From NCBI RefSeq assembly GCF_029193575.1, contig NZ_JARGCS010000044.1, forward strand, positions 62,001 through 126,000: DNA of 64,000 nucleotides, given 5' to 3'. Both the position numbers and the translations under genes were made by a program. This DNA is from Pseudomonas entomophila (GTDB taxonomy: Bacteria; Pseudomonadota; Gammaproteobacteria; Pseudomonadales; Pseudomonadaceae). Within the stretch, counting starts at the first letter, position 1; each line of letters begins with the position of its first letter. Under the pieces are notes generated by a model. That model was given only the letters and a program-made list of their open reading frames with translations. It did no database searches and was not told the DNA's origin. Below are positions 31,886-41,075 of the stretch, piece by piece.

Positions 31886-32701
31886 GATTAAACCTTTATG
31901 AATTAGTTAGTTATTGGCGATCAGGGGGCTCGCCTTTTTATGGTTCACATGTACAGAAAAACGGCATTATCCGGAGTAATAGTTTCTGTCTTGGTTTCGC
32001 GGTCTCTCGATAATGGATAGCTATATGCCATGCCCGCCGTCATCACATATTCATGTTGTGCACAATAAGTGTCCGGTCGAGGCGGGTGGGGCAAAAGCGC
32101 GGGCAAGTATCGTGCCATGGATATAACTTCATCTAGGAAATGGGCGGTGTAGAACTTTCGAGGAAGTTGATGACGATATAACTTCAGGGATGTTTTGTTC
32201 GGGTTTCCGACTGCGCGCGGGTGGGGGTGTTCGGAAAGCCGAATGCGTAACGCGGTGGTGGCTGTCCAAGTGTTGCCAGAGTGGCCTTGGGGGAGGCTGC
32301 GGGGGGGCGGCGTTCGTGGCTTGCAGGGTCATGGTCTAATGCACGTCTGGCGGCCTGGCGGTATTTCGCCGTTGCCGGGTCTCGGGGGGCCGGTGAGTGC
32401 TGTTAGATACTGCGCGAGAGGGTTTATTTCGTGGCGACAAACCGCCATTGCGGGGTTTGTGACAGGGATCTCAGAAGTGAGTGGCTGTAGCAGAAAACAA
32501 CAACTTGGAAGCGTATGTTCTTCGCCCGATTTTTATCGGCGGAAGTTCATGTGCCCGTGATTGTTGGGTGAAAGCGGTTATTGGAGTAATTGCTCGATTG
32601 TTTGCGGATGTTAGTGGTGTGGGTGGGGTGGCGGTAATCCGCCAGGGGCACCGACTGGCCCTTATCGCGGGGCAAGCCCGCGATAAGGCCGCTACGCGCC
32701 G
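31886..32701. other. 816-bp intergenic stretch with short repeats, no convincing gene
   Basis: The first part is AT-rich and probably holds the promoter of the regulator at 31885. GATATAACTTCA occurs at 32120-32131 and again at 32175-32186, and GAAGTT at 32163-32168 pairs with AACTTC at 32180-32185. A REP unit (CGCGGGGCAAGCCCGCG) lies at about 32667-32685. Small open frames here have odd composition and no ribosome sites. Confidence 0.6.
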
Positions 32702-33592
32702 TCACCGTGGCGACAACAGGTCGGCCAGTTGCATCGCCCGGTAGATCTCCCGGCGCATGCGGTCAGCCACCGCATTGACCACCTCGGCGCCATCCTGTGA
32801 CGGGTCCACGTGCACCCGGAACGGCCGCTGGCCATGGGGCAGCCCCACCACGCGCACGATCTCCCGTGCGACCTGCGCCGGGTCGGCATCGGCCGGCTCC
32901 AGCTGCGCCAGGCCCTGGAGCGCCTGTTCGGCGACCCCGGCATAAGGCCCGTTCAGGTACGCCGCGGCCACTTCGCTATCTGCTGGCGCGCCGGCATGGG
33001 CGAAGTGGTTGGTCCCTTGGGTAAAGGCCCCCGGCACCATGATCGTGGTCTCGATGCCCCAGCGCGACAGCTCGGTGGAATACGACACCGCCAGCGCATC
33101 CATCGCCGCCTTGGCTGCGAAGTACGGCGCCAGGAACGGCGGAGTACCGCCACGGGTCGACGACGAGCCCACCCACACCAGCAAACCCTTGCCCTGCTGG
33201 CGCAGGTGCGGCAGCGCGGCGCGGTTGACCCGCTGGGTGCCGAGCACGTTGACGTCGTACTGCTGCATCAGTTGCTCCGGGGTGAACGCCTCGGTGGGGC
33301 CGAACACCATGTGTCCGGCGTTGTGCACCAGCACGTCCAGGCGCCCGGCCTCGGCCAGCACCTGGCCGAGGGCGGCGTCGTTGGAAGGCTGCGACTGCAC
33401 GTCCAGCTCGACGGTGCGCAGGTCGGCGCCGTGTTCCCGGGCCCAGTGGGCCACTTCCTCGACCCGGGCGGCGTTGCGCCCAGTGGTGTCGCGCATCGAG
33501 GCATAGACGCAGTGGCCGGCTTGGGCCAGGGCCTTGGCGGTCATCAGGCCGAAGCCCGAAGACGCACCGGTGATGAGGATGACATCAGGCAT
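32702..33592 (-). CDS. Short-chain dehydrogenase/reductase
   Basis: The 296-residue classical-type SDR has the cofactor motif TGASSGFG (residues 8-15), the structural NAG motif (VHNAGHMVFG) and the active-site YFAAK pair preceded by SSS. NADPH preference is suggested by the basic residue that follows (MRDTTGRN). The C-terminal extension (about 245-296) is longer than average. It is the third gene of a same-strand set with a DUF1097 protein and another SDR. The substrate is unknown. Confidence 0.88.
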   Translation of the reverse strand: MPDVILITGASSGFGLMTAKALAQAGHCVYASMRDTTGRNAARVEEVAHWAREHGADLRTVELDVQSQPSNDAALGQVLAEAGRLDVLVHNAGHMVFGPTEAFTPEQLMQQYDVNVLGTQRVNRAALPHLRQQGKGLLVWVGSSSTRGGTPPFLAPYFAAKAAMDALAVSYSTELSRWGIETTIMVPGAFTQGTNHFAHAGAPADSEVAAAYLNGPYAGVAEQALQGLAQLEPADADPAQVAREIVRVVGLPHGQRPFRVHVDPSQDGAEVVNAVADRMRREIYRAMQLADLLSPR

Positions 33593-33648
33593 GACGATAC
33601 TCTCCGATCAGCTCAGGGAAGGGCAGGCCCGCGCTGCGGGCCTGGGCT

Positions 33649-34137
33649 TCAGGCCGTGAGGAAACGCTTGGGCACGTGGTGCGAGACCCAGCCGGCGGCC
33701 GAGCCGAGGGTGCCGGCGCCGGCCAGGTGGGCGAGGCTTTCCAGCGAGGGCTCCAGGTGTGCGGCGAACCACGCCACCAGGCCGAGGAAGTAGCCCAGCA
33801 GGTTGTTCAGCACCGGCAGGCCGCGCAGGCCCACCACCAGCACCGCGACCGTGAACACCACCAGCGGCACCGCCAACAGTGGCCCGAGGGTCGGGGCGAG
33901 CAGGCCGATGACACTGGCGGCCACTGCGCCAAGGGTCAGGCCCAGCCACACGCAGCCAAGGTTCTCCAGGGTCGAACGGGTGGTCAGGCCACGGCTGAAG
34001 AAGGCGATCCAGCCGATGAACATGGCCCACACTGGCACGCCCAGGGCCAGGGCGCTGGCCGAGGCCAGCGCGGCGGTGACGGCGGCCACCAGGGTGATGG
34101 CGAGGTAGGCGCGGGGCGAGGCGGATGAATGGCTCAT
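33649..34137 (-). CDS. DUF1097 membrane protein
   Basis: ATG 34137 (MSHSSASPRA) follows a GAGGAG ribosome site, giving 162 residues with about five transmembrane helices (from ITLVAAVTAALASASALALG through LGYFLGLVAWFAAHL). It matches the DUF1097 family of small inner-membrane proteins of unknown function (compare YcdZ). It lies between two SDR genes, 15 bp after the upstream one, so it is probably in their operon and may be a transporter or accessory protein for the same compound. Confidence 0.8.
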   Translation of the reverse strand: MSHSSASPRAYLAITLVAAVTAALASASALALGVPVWAMFIGWIAFFSRGLTTRSTLENLGCVWLGLTLGAVAASVIGLLAPTLGPLLAVPLVVFTVAVLVVGLRGLPVLNNLLGYFLGLVAWFAAHLEPSLESLAHLAGAGTLGSAAGWVSHHVPKRFLTA

Positions 34138-34153
34138 CTTGGCAACTCCTCTA

Positions 34154-34885
34154 TCAAGCCACGCCGCCGTTGGCGCGCAGCACCTGGCCGTTGACCCAGC
34201 CGCTGTCGGGGCCGGCGAGGAAGGCCACCACACCGGCGATGTCGTCTGGCTGGCCGAGGCGCTCCAGGGGCGGCATCTTGGCGAAGGCCTGCACCTGCTC
34301 CTCGGTCTTGCCGTTGAGGAACAGCTCGGTGGCCACCGGGCCGGGGGCCACGGCGTTGACGGTGATGCGCCGGCCGCGCAGCTCCTTGGCGAACACCCGG
34401 GTGAAGGCTTCCACCGCCGCCTTGGTGCCGTTGTAGATGGCGTAGCCGGGGAGGTTCAGGGCCAGGGTGGTGCTCGACAGGTTGATGATCCGCCCGCCGT
34501 CGTTCAGCGCGGTGGCGGCGGCGCGCAGGGTGTTGAATACGCCCTGGGTATTGATGGCGAAGTTCTGTGCGTAGAGCTCGTCGCTGGTCTGGGCCAGTGG
34601 GGTGGCCTTGAGCATGCCGGCGTTGTTGACCAGCACATCGATGCGGCCCAGTTGCCGTTCGACGGTGGTGAACAGGGTTTGCACCTGGCCGGCGCTGGCG
34701 ACGTCGGCCTTGAGCGCGATGGCCTTGCCACCGGCCTGGGTCAGCTCGGCGACCAGCGCCTCGGCTTCGGTATGGTTGTTGGCGTAGTTGATGGCCACGG
34801 CGAAGCCGTCGCGGGAGAGGCGGCGGGCGATGGCGGCGCCGATGCCGCGTGAGGCGCCGGTGATCAAGGCTACGGGAGTGGTCAT
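34154..34885 (-). CDS. Short-chain dehydrogenase/reductase
   Basis: ATG 34885 has an AAGGAG ribosome site. The 243-residue SDR shows TGASRGIG, NNAGML and YNGTK with an upstream Ser (NLSST), all in classical positions, and a C-terminus GQVLRANGGVA. It resembles the 3-oxoacyl-ACP-reductase-like SDRs that often act on small carbonyls. It is the first gene of the SDR-DUF1097-SDR set and is divergent from a LysR gene, which suggests LysR control. Confidence 0.9.
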   Translation of the reverse strand: MTTPVALITGASRGIGAAIARRLSRDGFAVAINYANNHTEAEALVAELTQAGGKAIALKADVASAGQVQTLFTTVERQLGRIDVLVNNAGMLKATPLAQTSDELYAQNFAINTQGVFNTLRAAATALNDGGRIINLSSTTLALNLPGYAIYNGTKAAVEAFTRVFAKELRGRRITVNAVAPGPVATELFLNGKTEEQVQAFAKMPPLERLGQPDDIAGVVAFLAGPDSGWVNGQVLRANGGVA

Positions 34886-35023
34886 GGTGGGCTCCTTCGG
34901 GTGAGGGGTGGTGGAAGGAGTGTGTACTGTTCGTTGGTTGAGATAATTAGGGGTAAATTGCAATCAATGTTTCATTTGCGTTAATAGTTGCCGCTCCGCA
35001 GCCCCCTTCACATAGGAAACCCC

Positions 35024-35914
35024 ATGGATCGCTTCCAGGAAATGCAGGTGTTCGTGCGCATCGCCGACCGCCGTAGCTTCTCCCAGGCCGCGGAGGACCT
35101 GCAGATCCCCCGCGCCACGGTCACCAACCTGATCAAGCGCCTGGAGCAGCGCCTGGGCGTGCGCCTGCTCGAGCGCACTACCCGTCACGTACGCCCGACC
35201 CACGACGGCGAGGCCTACTACCAGCGCTGCGTGCGCCTGCTCAGCGACCTCGAGGAAACCGAAAGCGCCTTTCGCAACGCGCCGCCCAAGGGCCTGCTGC
35301 GGGTCAACCTGCAAGGCACCCTGGCGCGCTATTTCGTGGTCCCGGCGCTGGGCGAGTTCCTGGCCCGCTACCCGGACATCACCCTGCACATCGGCGAGGA
35401 CGACCGCCTCGTCGACCTGGTCCGCGAGGGCGTGGACTGCGTGCTGCGCGCCGGCGCCCTGCAGGACTCGTCGCTGATCGCCCGACAGATCGCCAGCCTC
35501 GAGCAGGTGACCGTGGCCAGCCCCGCCTACCTCGCGCAGTACGGGACCCCTGCCAGCCTCGACGACCTCGACCGGCACTTCGCCGTGGCCTATATGTCCA
35601 GCGCCACCGGTCGTGCCCTGGGCCTGGACTTCCAGGTGGGCCGCGAGGTGGTCGAACGCCAGTTGCAGGCCAAGGTCTCGGTGACCGGCGCCGACCTCTA
35701 CACCGGCGCCGCGCTGTCAGGGCTGGGGCTGGTGCAGGTGCCGCGCTACCGCATCGCCGAAGAACTGGCCAGTGGGCGCTTGCGTGCGGTATTGCAGCAC
35801 ACGCCGCCGCCGGCAATGCCGGTGTCGGTGGTGTACCCGCAGAGTCGCCAGCTGTCGGCGCGGGTGCGGGTGTTCACCCAGTGGCTGGCCGAGTGCCTGG
35901 CACGCACGCGCTGA
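35024..35914 (+). CDS. LysR-family regulator, divergent from the SDR operon
   Basis: ATG 35024 is preceded by TAGGAAA. The 296-residue protein has an N-terminal winged helix (MDRFQEMQVFVRIADRRSFS, AEDLQIPRATVTNLIKRLEQ) and a substrate-binding domain. It belongs to the large group resembling DmlR/PtxR-like LysR proteins. The 138-bp gap to the SDR operon is typical for LysR control of a divergent target. Its 3' end overlaps the convergent catR gene by 41 bp. Confidence 0.88.
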   Translation: MDRFQEMQVFVRIADRRSFSQAAEDLQIPRATVTNLIKRLEQRLGVRLLERTTRHVRPTHDGEAYYQRCVRLLSDLEETESAFRNAPPKGLLRVNLQGTLARYFVVPALGEFLARYPDITLHIGEDDRLVDLVREGVDCVLRAGALQDSSLIARQIASLEQVTVASPAYLAQYGTPASLDDLDRHFAVAYMSSATGRALGLDFQVGREVVERQLQAKVSVTGADLYTGAALSGLGLVQVPRYRIAEELASGRLRAVLQHTPPPAMPVSVVYPQSRQLSARVRVFTQWLAECLARTR

Positions 35915-36776
35915 GCGTTTCGATCAACCCCAGGCAGCGTTGCACCCTCGGGCTCAGGTCGCCCAGGCGGCGGCTGAGGATGATCGGGCTGACCGCGCCG
36001 GGGTCGCGCACGTCCGCGTAGGCGATGTCCGGGCGATGCTGCTGCTGCACCGAGGCCGGCGCCAGGGTCACGCCCAGGCCGGCGGCGACCAGGCCCAGCG
36101 CGGTCTGCAGTTCGTTGGTCCACTGGCTGACGCGCACGCTCAGGCCATGGTGGGCGAACAGCGCGAGGATATGGTCGGCATAGCTTGGGCGTGGGTTGGC
36201 GGGGTACAGCACGAACGGCTCGTCGGCCAGTTGTTCCAGGGCCAGTGCCGTGCCGGCCAGCGGGTGGCCTGCGGGCAGCACGGCCACCAGTGGGTCTTCG
36301 TACAGCACCTGTTGGACGATGGCCGCATCCTCGATGCGGATGCGCCCGAAGGCGATGTCGATACGCCCGCTCTTGAGCGCCTCGACCTGCTGCACCGTGG
36401 TCATCTCGTTCAGCCCCAGTTGCAGCTCGGCGTCGCGGCGCAGCTCGCGAATCAACGCAGGCAGCACGCCATAAAGGGTCGACGGGGCGAAGCCGATACC
36501 CAGCCACTGGCGCTGGCCCTGGCCGATGCGCCGGGTGTTGTCGCTGATCTGCTCCAACTGGCGCAATACGGTACAGGTCTGCTCGTAGAAGAAGCGCCCG
36601 GCCTCGGTCAGGCGCAACGGGCGTTCGCGCAGCACCAGCAGGGTGCCGAGCTGGTCTTCCAGCTGGCTGATCTGCCGGCTCAACGGCGGTTGGGCCATGT
36701 GCAGCAGCTCGGCGGCGCGGGTGAAATTCAAGGTTTCGGCGAGCACCTTGAAGTAGCGCAGGTGACGGAGTTCCAT
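35874..36776 (-). CDS. catR: CatR, LysR-type activator of the catechol genes
   Basis: ATG 36776 has a GGAGG site. The 300-residue product begins MELRHLRYFKVLAETLNFTR and matches CatR of P. putida over its length, including the effector-domain GQGQRQWLGIGFAPSTLYGV. CatR binds cis,cis-muconate and activates catBCA, which is divergent from it with a 103-bp gap. The C-terminus differs a little from P. putida CatR (extra CVPGTRPATG) and overlaps the neighbouring LysR gene. Confidence 0.92.
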   Translation of the reverse strand: MELRHLRYFKVLAETLNFTRAAELLHMAQPPLSRQISQLEDQLGTLLVLRERPLRLTEAGRFFYEQTCTVLRQLEQISDNTRRIGQGQRQWLGIGFAPSTLYGVLPALIRELRRDAELQLGLNEMTTVQQVEALKSGRIDIAFGRIRIEDAAIVQQVLYEDPLVAVLPAGHPLAGTALALEQLADEPFVLYPANPRPSYADHILALFAHHGLSVRVSQWTNELQTALGLVAAGLGVTLAPASVQQQHRPDIAYADVRDPGAVSPIILSRRLGDLSPRVQRCLGLIETLSACVPGTRPATG

Positions 36777-36879
36777 CAGACCTCCAGGGTATGGTGGGAG
36801 ATTCATTTGATATTGGACCGGCCGACGGCGATCGCGCAATCCTTGGTTGCATAAGTGAACCCACGGGATGTACCGACCG
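36777..36879. promoter_or_regulatory. catR-catB divergent control region
   Basis: The 103-bp gap between catR and catB must contain both promoters and the CatR site. It has an AT-rich centre (TTCATTTGATATTGGACC near 36801-36820). I could not fix a single T-N11-A operator with confidence. Confidence 0.6.
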
Positions 36880-38001
36880 ATGAGCAATGCCCTGATCGAG
36901 CGCCTGGAGACGTTTATCGTCGACCTGCCGACCATCCGCCCGCACAAGCTGGCGATGCACACCATGCAGCAGCAGACGCTGGTGATTCTGCGCCTGCGTT
37001 GCAGCGACGGCGTCGAGGGTATCGGCGAGGCCACCACCATCGGTGGCCTGGCCTACGGCTATGAAAGCCCCGAAGGCATCAAGGCCAACATCGACGCGCA
37101 CCTGGCGCCGGCGCTGATCGGCCTGCCGGCCGACAACATCAACGCGGCCATGCTCAAGTTGGACAAGATCGCCAAGGGCAACACCTTCGCCAAGTCGGGC
37201 ATCGAAAGCGCGCTGCTCGACGCCCAGGGCAAGCGCCTGGGCCTGCCGGTGAGCGAGCTGCTCGGCGGGCGCGTGCGCGACAGCCTGGAAGTGGCCTGGA
37301 CCCTGGCCAGCGGCGACACCGCCCGCGACATCGCCGAAGCCGAGCACATGCTGGAGATCCGCCGCCACCGCCTGTTCAAGCTGAAGATCGGCGCCAACCC
37401 GCTGGAGCAAGACCTCAAGCACGTGGTGGCGATCAAGCGTGAGCTGGGCGAACGCGCCAGCGTGCGGGTCGACGTCAACCAGTACTGGGACGAGTCCCAG
37501 GCGATCCGCGCTTGCCAGGTGCTGGGCGACAACGGCATCGACCTGATCGAGCAGCCGATCTCGCGCATCAACCGTGGCGGCCAAGTGCGCTTGAACCAGC
37601 GCAGCCCGGCGCCGATCATGGCCGACGAGTCGATCGAGAGCGTCGAGGACGCCTTCAGCCTGGCCGCCGACGGTGCCGCCAGCATCTTCGCCCTGAAAAT
37701 CGCCAAGAACGGCGGCCCCCGCGCCGTGCTGCGCACCGCGCAGATCGCCGAGGCCGCTGGCATCGCCCTGTACGGCGGGACCATGCTCGAAGGTGCCATC
37801 GGCACCCTGGCTTCGGCCCATGCCTTCGTCACCCTGCGCCAGCTGACCTGGGGCACCGAGCTGTTCGGCCCGCTGCTGCTGACCGAGGAGATCGTCAGCC
37901 AGCCGCCGCAGTACCGCGATTTCCAACTGCACGTGCCGCGCACCCCGGGCCTGGGCCTGGAGCTGGACGAAACCCGCCTGGCGCGCTTCGCCCGCCGCTG
38001 A
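36880..38001 (+). CDS. catB: CatB, muconate cycloisomerase
   Basis: From ATG 36880 the protein has 373 residues, and the enolase-superfamily active site falls at the canonical numbers: K167 and K169 (FKLKIG), D198 (DVNQYW), E224 (IEQP) and D249 (ADES). It cyclises cis,cis-muconate to muconolactone with a Mn ion in the cytoplasm. The upstream ATG at 36868 was not used because it would shift these residues. It is followed 27 bp later by catC. Confidence 0.96.
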   Translation: MSNALIERLETFIVDLPTIRPHKLAMHTMQQQTLVILRLRCSDGVEGIGEATTIGGLAYGYESPEGIKANIDAHLAPALIGLPADNINAAMLKLDKIAKGNTFAKSGIESALLDAQGKRLGLPVSELLGGRVRDSLEVAWTLASGDTARDIAEAEHMLEIRRHRLFKLKIGANPLEQDLKHVVAIKRELGERASVRVDVNQYWDESQAIRACQVLGDNGIDLIEQPISRINRGGQVRLNQRSPAPIMADESIESVEDAFSLAADGAASIFALKIAKNGGPRAVLRTAQIAEAAGIALYGGTMLEGAIGTLASAHAFVTLRQLTWGTELFGPLLLTEEIVSQPPQYRDFQLHVPRTPGLGLELDETRLARFARR

Positions 38002-38028
38002 ACCGACTGCCACTCAAGGAGAGCCACC

Positions 38029-38319
38029 ATGCTGTTCCACGTGAAGATGACCGTGAAATTGCCGGTCGACATGGACCCGGCCAAGGCCGCGCAACTGAAG
38101 GCCGACGAGAAGGAACTGGCCCAGCGCCTGCAACGCGAAGGCAGCTGGCGCCACCTGTGGCGCATCGCCGGGCACTATGCCAACTACAGCGTGTTCGACC
38201 TGCCTAGCGTCGAGGCGCTGCACGATACCCTGATGCAGCTGCCGTTGTTCCCGTACATGGAGATTGAGATCGACGGGCTGTGCCGCCACCCTTCGTCGAT
38301 CCGCGACGACGACCGTTGA
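38029..38319 (+). CDS. catC: CatC, muconolactone delta-isomerase
   Basis: A 96-residue protein starting MLFHVKMTVKLPVDMDPAKA, with the RLQREGSWRHLWRIAGHYAN core, the standard CatC sequence. It converts muconolactone to beta-ketoadipate enol-lactone as a decamer. AAGGAGAG precedes the ATG by about 6 nt. Length is normal. Confidence 0.96.
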   Translation: MLFHVKMTVKLPVDMDPAKAAQLKADEKELAQRLQREGSWRHLWRIAGHYANYSVFDLPSVEALHDTLMQLPLFPYMEIEIDGLCRHPSSIRDDDR

Positions 38320-38371
38320 GCTGCACTGTGTAACGATGAGTACCTGACAAGAACAATTCGAGGTAAGCGAA

Positions 38372-39307
38372 ATGACCGTGAAGATTTCCCAGACTGCCGA
38401 TGTACAAGCCTTCTTCAAGGAAGTGGCCGGGGTCGGCAACGACCAGGGCAGCCCGAGGTTCAAGCAGATCGTGCTGCGCATTCTCAACGATGCCGCGCGC
38501 TTGATCGAAGACCTCGAGATCACCGACGACGAATTCTGGAAGGCGGTGGACTACCTCAACCGCATGGGCTCGAACCAGGAGGCCGGGTTGCTGGTGGCGG
38601 GCCTGGGCATCGAGCACTTCCTTGACCTGCTGCAGGACGCCCGCGACGAGCAGGCCGGCCTCACTGGCGGCACCCCGCGCACCATCGAAGGCCCGCTGTA
38701 CGTGGCTGGCGCGCCGCTGTCCGAAGGCGAAGCGCGGATGGACGATGGCACCGACCCGGGCACGGTGATGTTCCTCGATGGCCAGGTGTTCGACACCGAC
38801 GGCAAGCCGCTGGCCGGCGCCACGGTCGACCTGTGGCACGCCAACACCAACGGCACCTATTCGTACTTCGACACCACCCAGTCGGACTACAACCTGCGCC
38901 GCCGTATCATCACCGACGCCGAGGGCCGCTACCGTGCCCGCAGCATCGTGCCGAGCGGCTACGGTTGCCCGCCCACCGGCACCACCCAGGAAGCGCTGAA
39001 CCTGCTGGGCCGCCATGGCCAGCGCCCGGCGCACATCCACTTCTTCATCTCGGCGCCGGGGTACCGGCACCTGACCACGCAGATCAACCTGTCGGGCGAC
39101 AAATACCTGTGGGACGACTTCGCCTATGCCACCCGCGATGGCTTGGTGGGTGATGTGCGTTTCGTCAGCGATGCGGCGGCGGTGCAGGCGCGTGGCGTGC
39201 AGGGCGAGGCGTTCGCCGAGCTGACGTTCGACTTCCAGCTGCAGGCGGCCAAGGCACCGGGTGCCGAGGATCGCAGCCAGCGTCCGCGTGCCTTGCAGGA
39301 CGCCTGA
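38372..39307 (+). CDS. catA: CatA, catechol 1,2-dioxygenase
   Basis: This 311-residue intradiol dioxygenase has an N-terminal helical dimer domain and a beta-sandwich with the Fe(III) ligands Y163 (NTNGTYSYFD), Y197 (PSGYGCP), H221 and H223 (PAHIHFF). It opens catechol to cis,cis-muconate. It is the last gene of catBCA; a terminator-like hairpin follows at 39345. The protein serves as the entry from the iac pathway encoded just downstream. Confidence 0.96.
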   Translation: MTVKISQTADVQAFFKEVAGVGNDQGSPRFKQIVLRILNDAARLIEDLEITDDEFWKAVDYLNRMGSNQEAGLLVAGLGIEHFLDLLQDARDEQAGLTGGTPRTIEGPLYVAGAPLSEGEARMDDGTDPGTVMFLDGQVFDTDGKPLAGATVDLWHANTNGTYSYFDTTQSDYNLRRRIITDAEGRYRARSIVPSGYGCPPTGTTQEALNLLGRHGQRPAHIHFFISAPGYRHLTTQINLSGDKYLWDDFAYATRDGLVGDVRFVSDAAAVQARGVQGEAFAELTFDFQLQAAKAPGAEDRSQRPRALQDA

Positions 39308-39344
39308 TCGGCTTAGCGAACACGCATAAAGTGGTTTTTGCCTG

Positions 39345-39377
39345 GGTCATCCCGTGCGGGGGTGGCCTGGGTTTTTT
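39345..39377 (+). terminator. Terminator of the catBCA operon
   Basis: GGTCATCCCG (39345-39354) pairs with CGGGGGTGGCC (39357-39367) with one bulge and G-T pairs, followed after TGGG by six T residues. It stands 38 bp after the catA stop. Confidence 0.6.
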
Positions 39378-39888
39378 CGTTTGTGCGTAGCGGGGTGGGG
39401 GCCATCGCGGGGCAAGCCCGCTCCCACAAAATACCTCGCAGTCCTCGCGCGCAGCGAGGGCGCCTGTGGGGGAAATTGCCTGCGTGGCGTGCCTGCCGGC
39501 CCTGACGCGGGGCATCAATCCCACCGACGATGCGTGATTTTTCTACCATTCCAAAATTTTTTCTGGAAAAACAGAAAAAATTCCCACGCCTAAAAAATCA
39601 AAAAAACTCCTTAAATAACAGATTACTACCAATAAAAATGACCTTGGCATGTCGATTTTTTGTGGATTTTTCGCGTGAAAAATTAATTGACAATTCACGT
39701 AAATAATCCCAAATTTCCCCCATCGGCAACACAACAACAAAGGTCAATGCCATGCCGTCTATCCCGCTCCCAGCGCGAGTGGCCGGCGCCTGCCTAACCC
39801 CAGGCGCGCCACTGTGCCACCGCTTCCCGGTGACGTCGTTCACCCCTGCCACCCTGTGCCAACCCGTACCCGTAGACGGAGAAACTCC
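39378..39888. promoter_or_regulatory. iac operon control region with REP unit and AT-rich island
   Basis: No gene is seen in this 511-bp stretch. A REP unit lies at about 39404-39425. From 39540 to 39720 the sequence is strikingly AT-rich for this genome. It holds a perfect 11-bp hairpin (AATTTTTTCTG at 39555-39565 with CAGAAAAAATT at 39572-39582), a TTGACA -35-like hexamer at 39687-39692, the small palindrome AATTGACAATT at 39685-39695 inside a wider CGTGAA/TTCACG pair (39674-39679, 39694-39699). The iacA promoter is probably here. Confidence 0.6.
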
Positions 39889-41058
39889 ATGGACTCGCTT
39901 CGCCTGAGCGCCGCCCCCGCGTGCGCGCTTGCCTCCGGCCCAGCCTTCGAGGCCCTGCTTGATGGAATTCGTGATCGGGCCCGCCTGGGTGAGTTCGATC
40001 GCCAGCGCCATATCTCCCGTGACGTGATCGACGCCTTCAAGGCCCACGGTGTCTACCGTGCGCTGGTACCCAAGCGCTTCGGCGGCTTGGAATGCTCGCC
40101 CGCCGAGTTCTGCGAAATGGTCGAGCGCATCTCCCATGCCGACGGCTCCGCCGGCTGGGTGGCGAGTTTCGGCATGAGCCCGGTGTACCTGGCGGCCCTG
40201 CCGCTGGACACCATCACCCAGCTGTACCGCAACAACCCCGACACCGTGTTCGCCGGTGGCATCTTCCCGCCGCAGCCGGCCGAAGTGGTGCCCGGCGGCT
40301 TTCGCATCAATGGCCGTTGGAAGTACTCCAGCGGCTCGATGGGCGCTGACATCGTCGGCGTCGGCATCGCCCCGCGCAACGGCGACAAGCTCGACCTGCC
40401 GCGCCTGGCGGTGATCCCCCGCGAGCGCGCACGCATAGAGGAAACCTGGGACACCGTCGGCCTGCTCGGCACCGGCAGCCACGACCTGGTGGTCGAGGAT
40501 GTGGTGGTCGGCGAGGAGTGGACCTTCATCCGCGGCGGCCAGCCCAACCTCGACGAGCCGTTCTTCCGCTACCCGTCGCTGTCGTTCGCCACCCAGGTGC
40601 TCTCGGTGGTCGGCCTGGGGGTGGCGCGCGCGGCGCTGGACGAGCTGTCGGGCATGGCCAGCGGGCGTATCTCGGTGACCGGCGCCCCGGCCCTGGCCGA
40701 CCGGCCGCTGGCCCAGGTCGACGTGGCCAAGTCCGAGGCGGCGCTGCGGGCGGCGCGGGCGTTCTTCTACGAGTCGATCGAGCGTGCCTGGGGCCATGTG
40801 CTGGCCGGCGACCCGGTGCCGGTCGAAGCCACCAACCTGCTGCGCCTGTCCTCGACCCACGCCGCGCGCGTCGCCGCCGAGGTGGCGCGTTCGGCGCAGA
40901 TGCTCTCGGGCATGACCGGCATCTACAACGACAGCCCCCTGGCGCGTTGCGTCAACGACGCCCAGGTGGTCACCCAGCACGCCTTCATGGGTGACGTCAC
41001 CTACCAGAACGCCGGGGCGATGTTCTTCGGCAAACAGCCCCTGCCGGGCTACCTGTAA
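39889..41058 (+). CDS. iacA: IacA, acyl-CoA-dehydrogenase-like flavin oxygenase of indole-3-acetate degradation
   Basis: The 389-residue protein starts at ATG 39889 behind ACGGAGAAA. It has the acyl-CoA dehydrogenase / group D flavin monooxygenase fold (SHADGSAGWVASFGMSPVYL, INGRWKYSSGSMGAD, DTVGLLGTGSHDLVVEDVVV, and a helical C-terminal domain). In P. putida 1290 and relatives IacA acts first on indole-3-acetate (IAA). It opens a run of genes in exactly the iacABCDEFG order, which is the main support. Reduced flavin would come from IacG. Confidence 0.9.
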   Translation: MDSLRLSAAPACALASGPAFEALLDGIRDRARLGEFDRQRHISRDVIDAFKAHGVYRALVPKRFGGLECSPAEFCEMVERISHADGSAGWVASFGMSPVYLAALPLDTITQLYRNNPDTVFAGGIFPPQPAEVVPGGFRINGRWKYSSGSMGADIVGVGIAPRNGDKLDLPRLAVIPRERARIEETWDTVGLLGTGSHDLVVEDVVVGEEWTFIRGGQPNLDEPFFRYPSLSFATQVLSVVGLGVARAALDELSGMASGRISVTGAPALADRPLAQVDVAKSEAALRAARAFFYESIERAWGHVLAGDPVPVEATNLLRLSSTHAARVAAEVARSAQMLSGMTGIYNDSPLARCVNDAQVVTQHAFMGDVTYQNAGAMFFGKQPLPGYL

Positions 41059-41075
41059 CTTTCGGGACCTTTCTC

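Noticed and set aside
29783..31891. A 702-residue plus-strand frame opposite the wHTH-ATPase regulator
   Set aside because: Antisense shadow with no motifs; the minus-strand protein shows clear domains.
32195..32744. Two small open frames in the gap after the regulator
   Set aside because: No ribosome sites, odd residue content and REP overlap; treated as non-coding.
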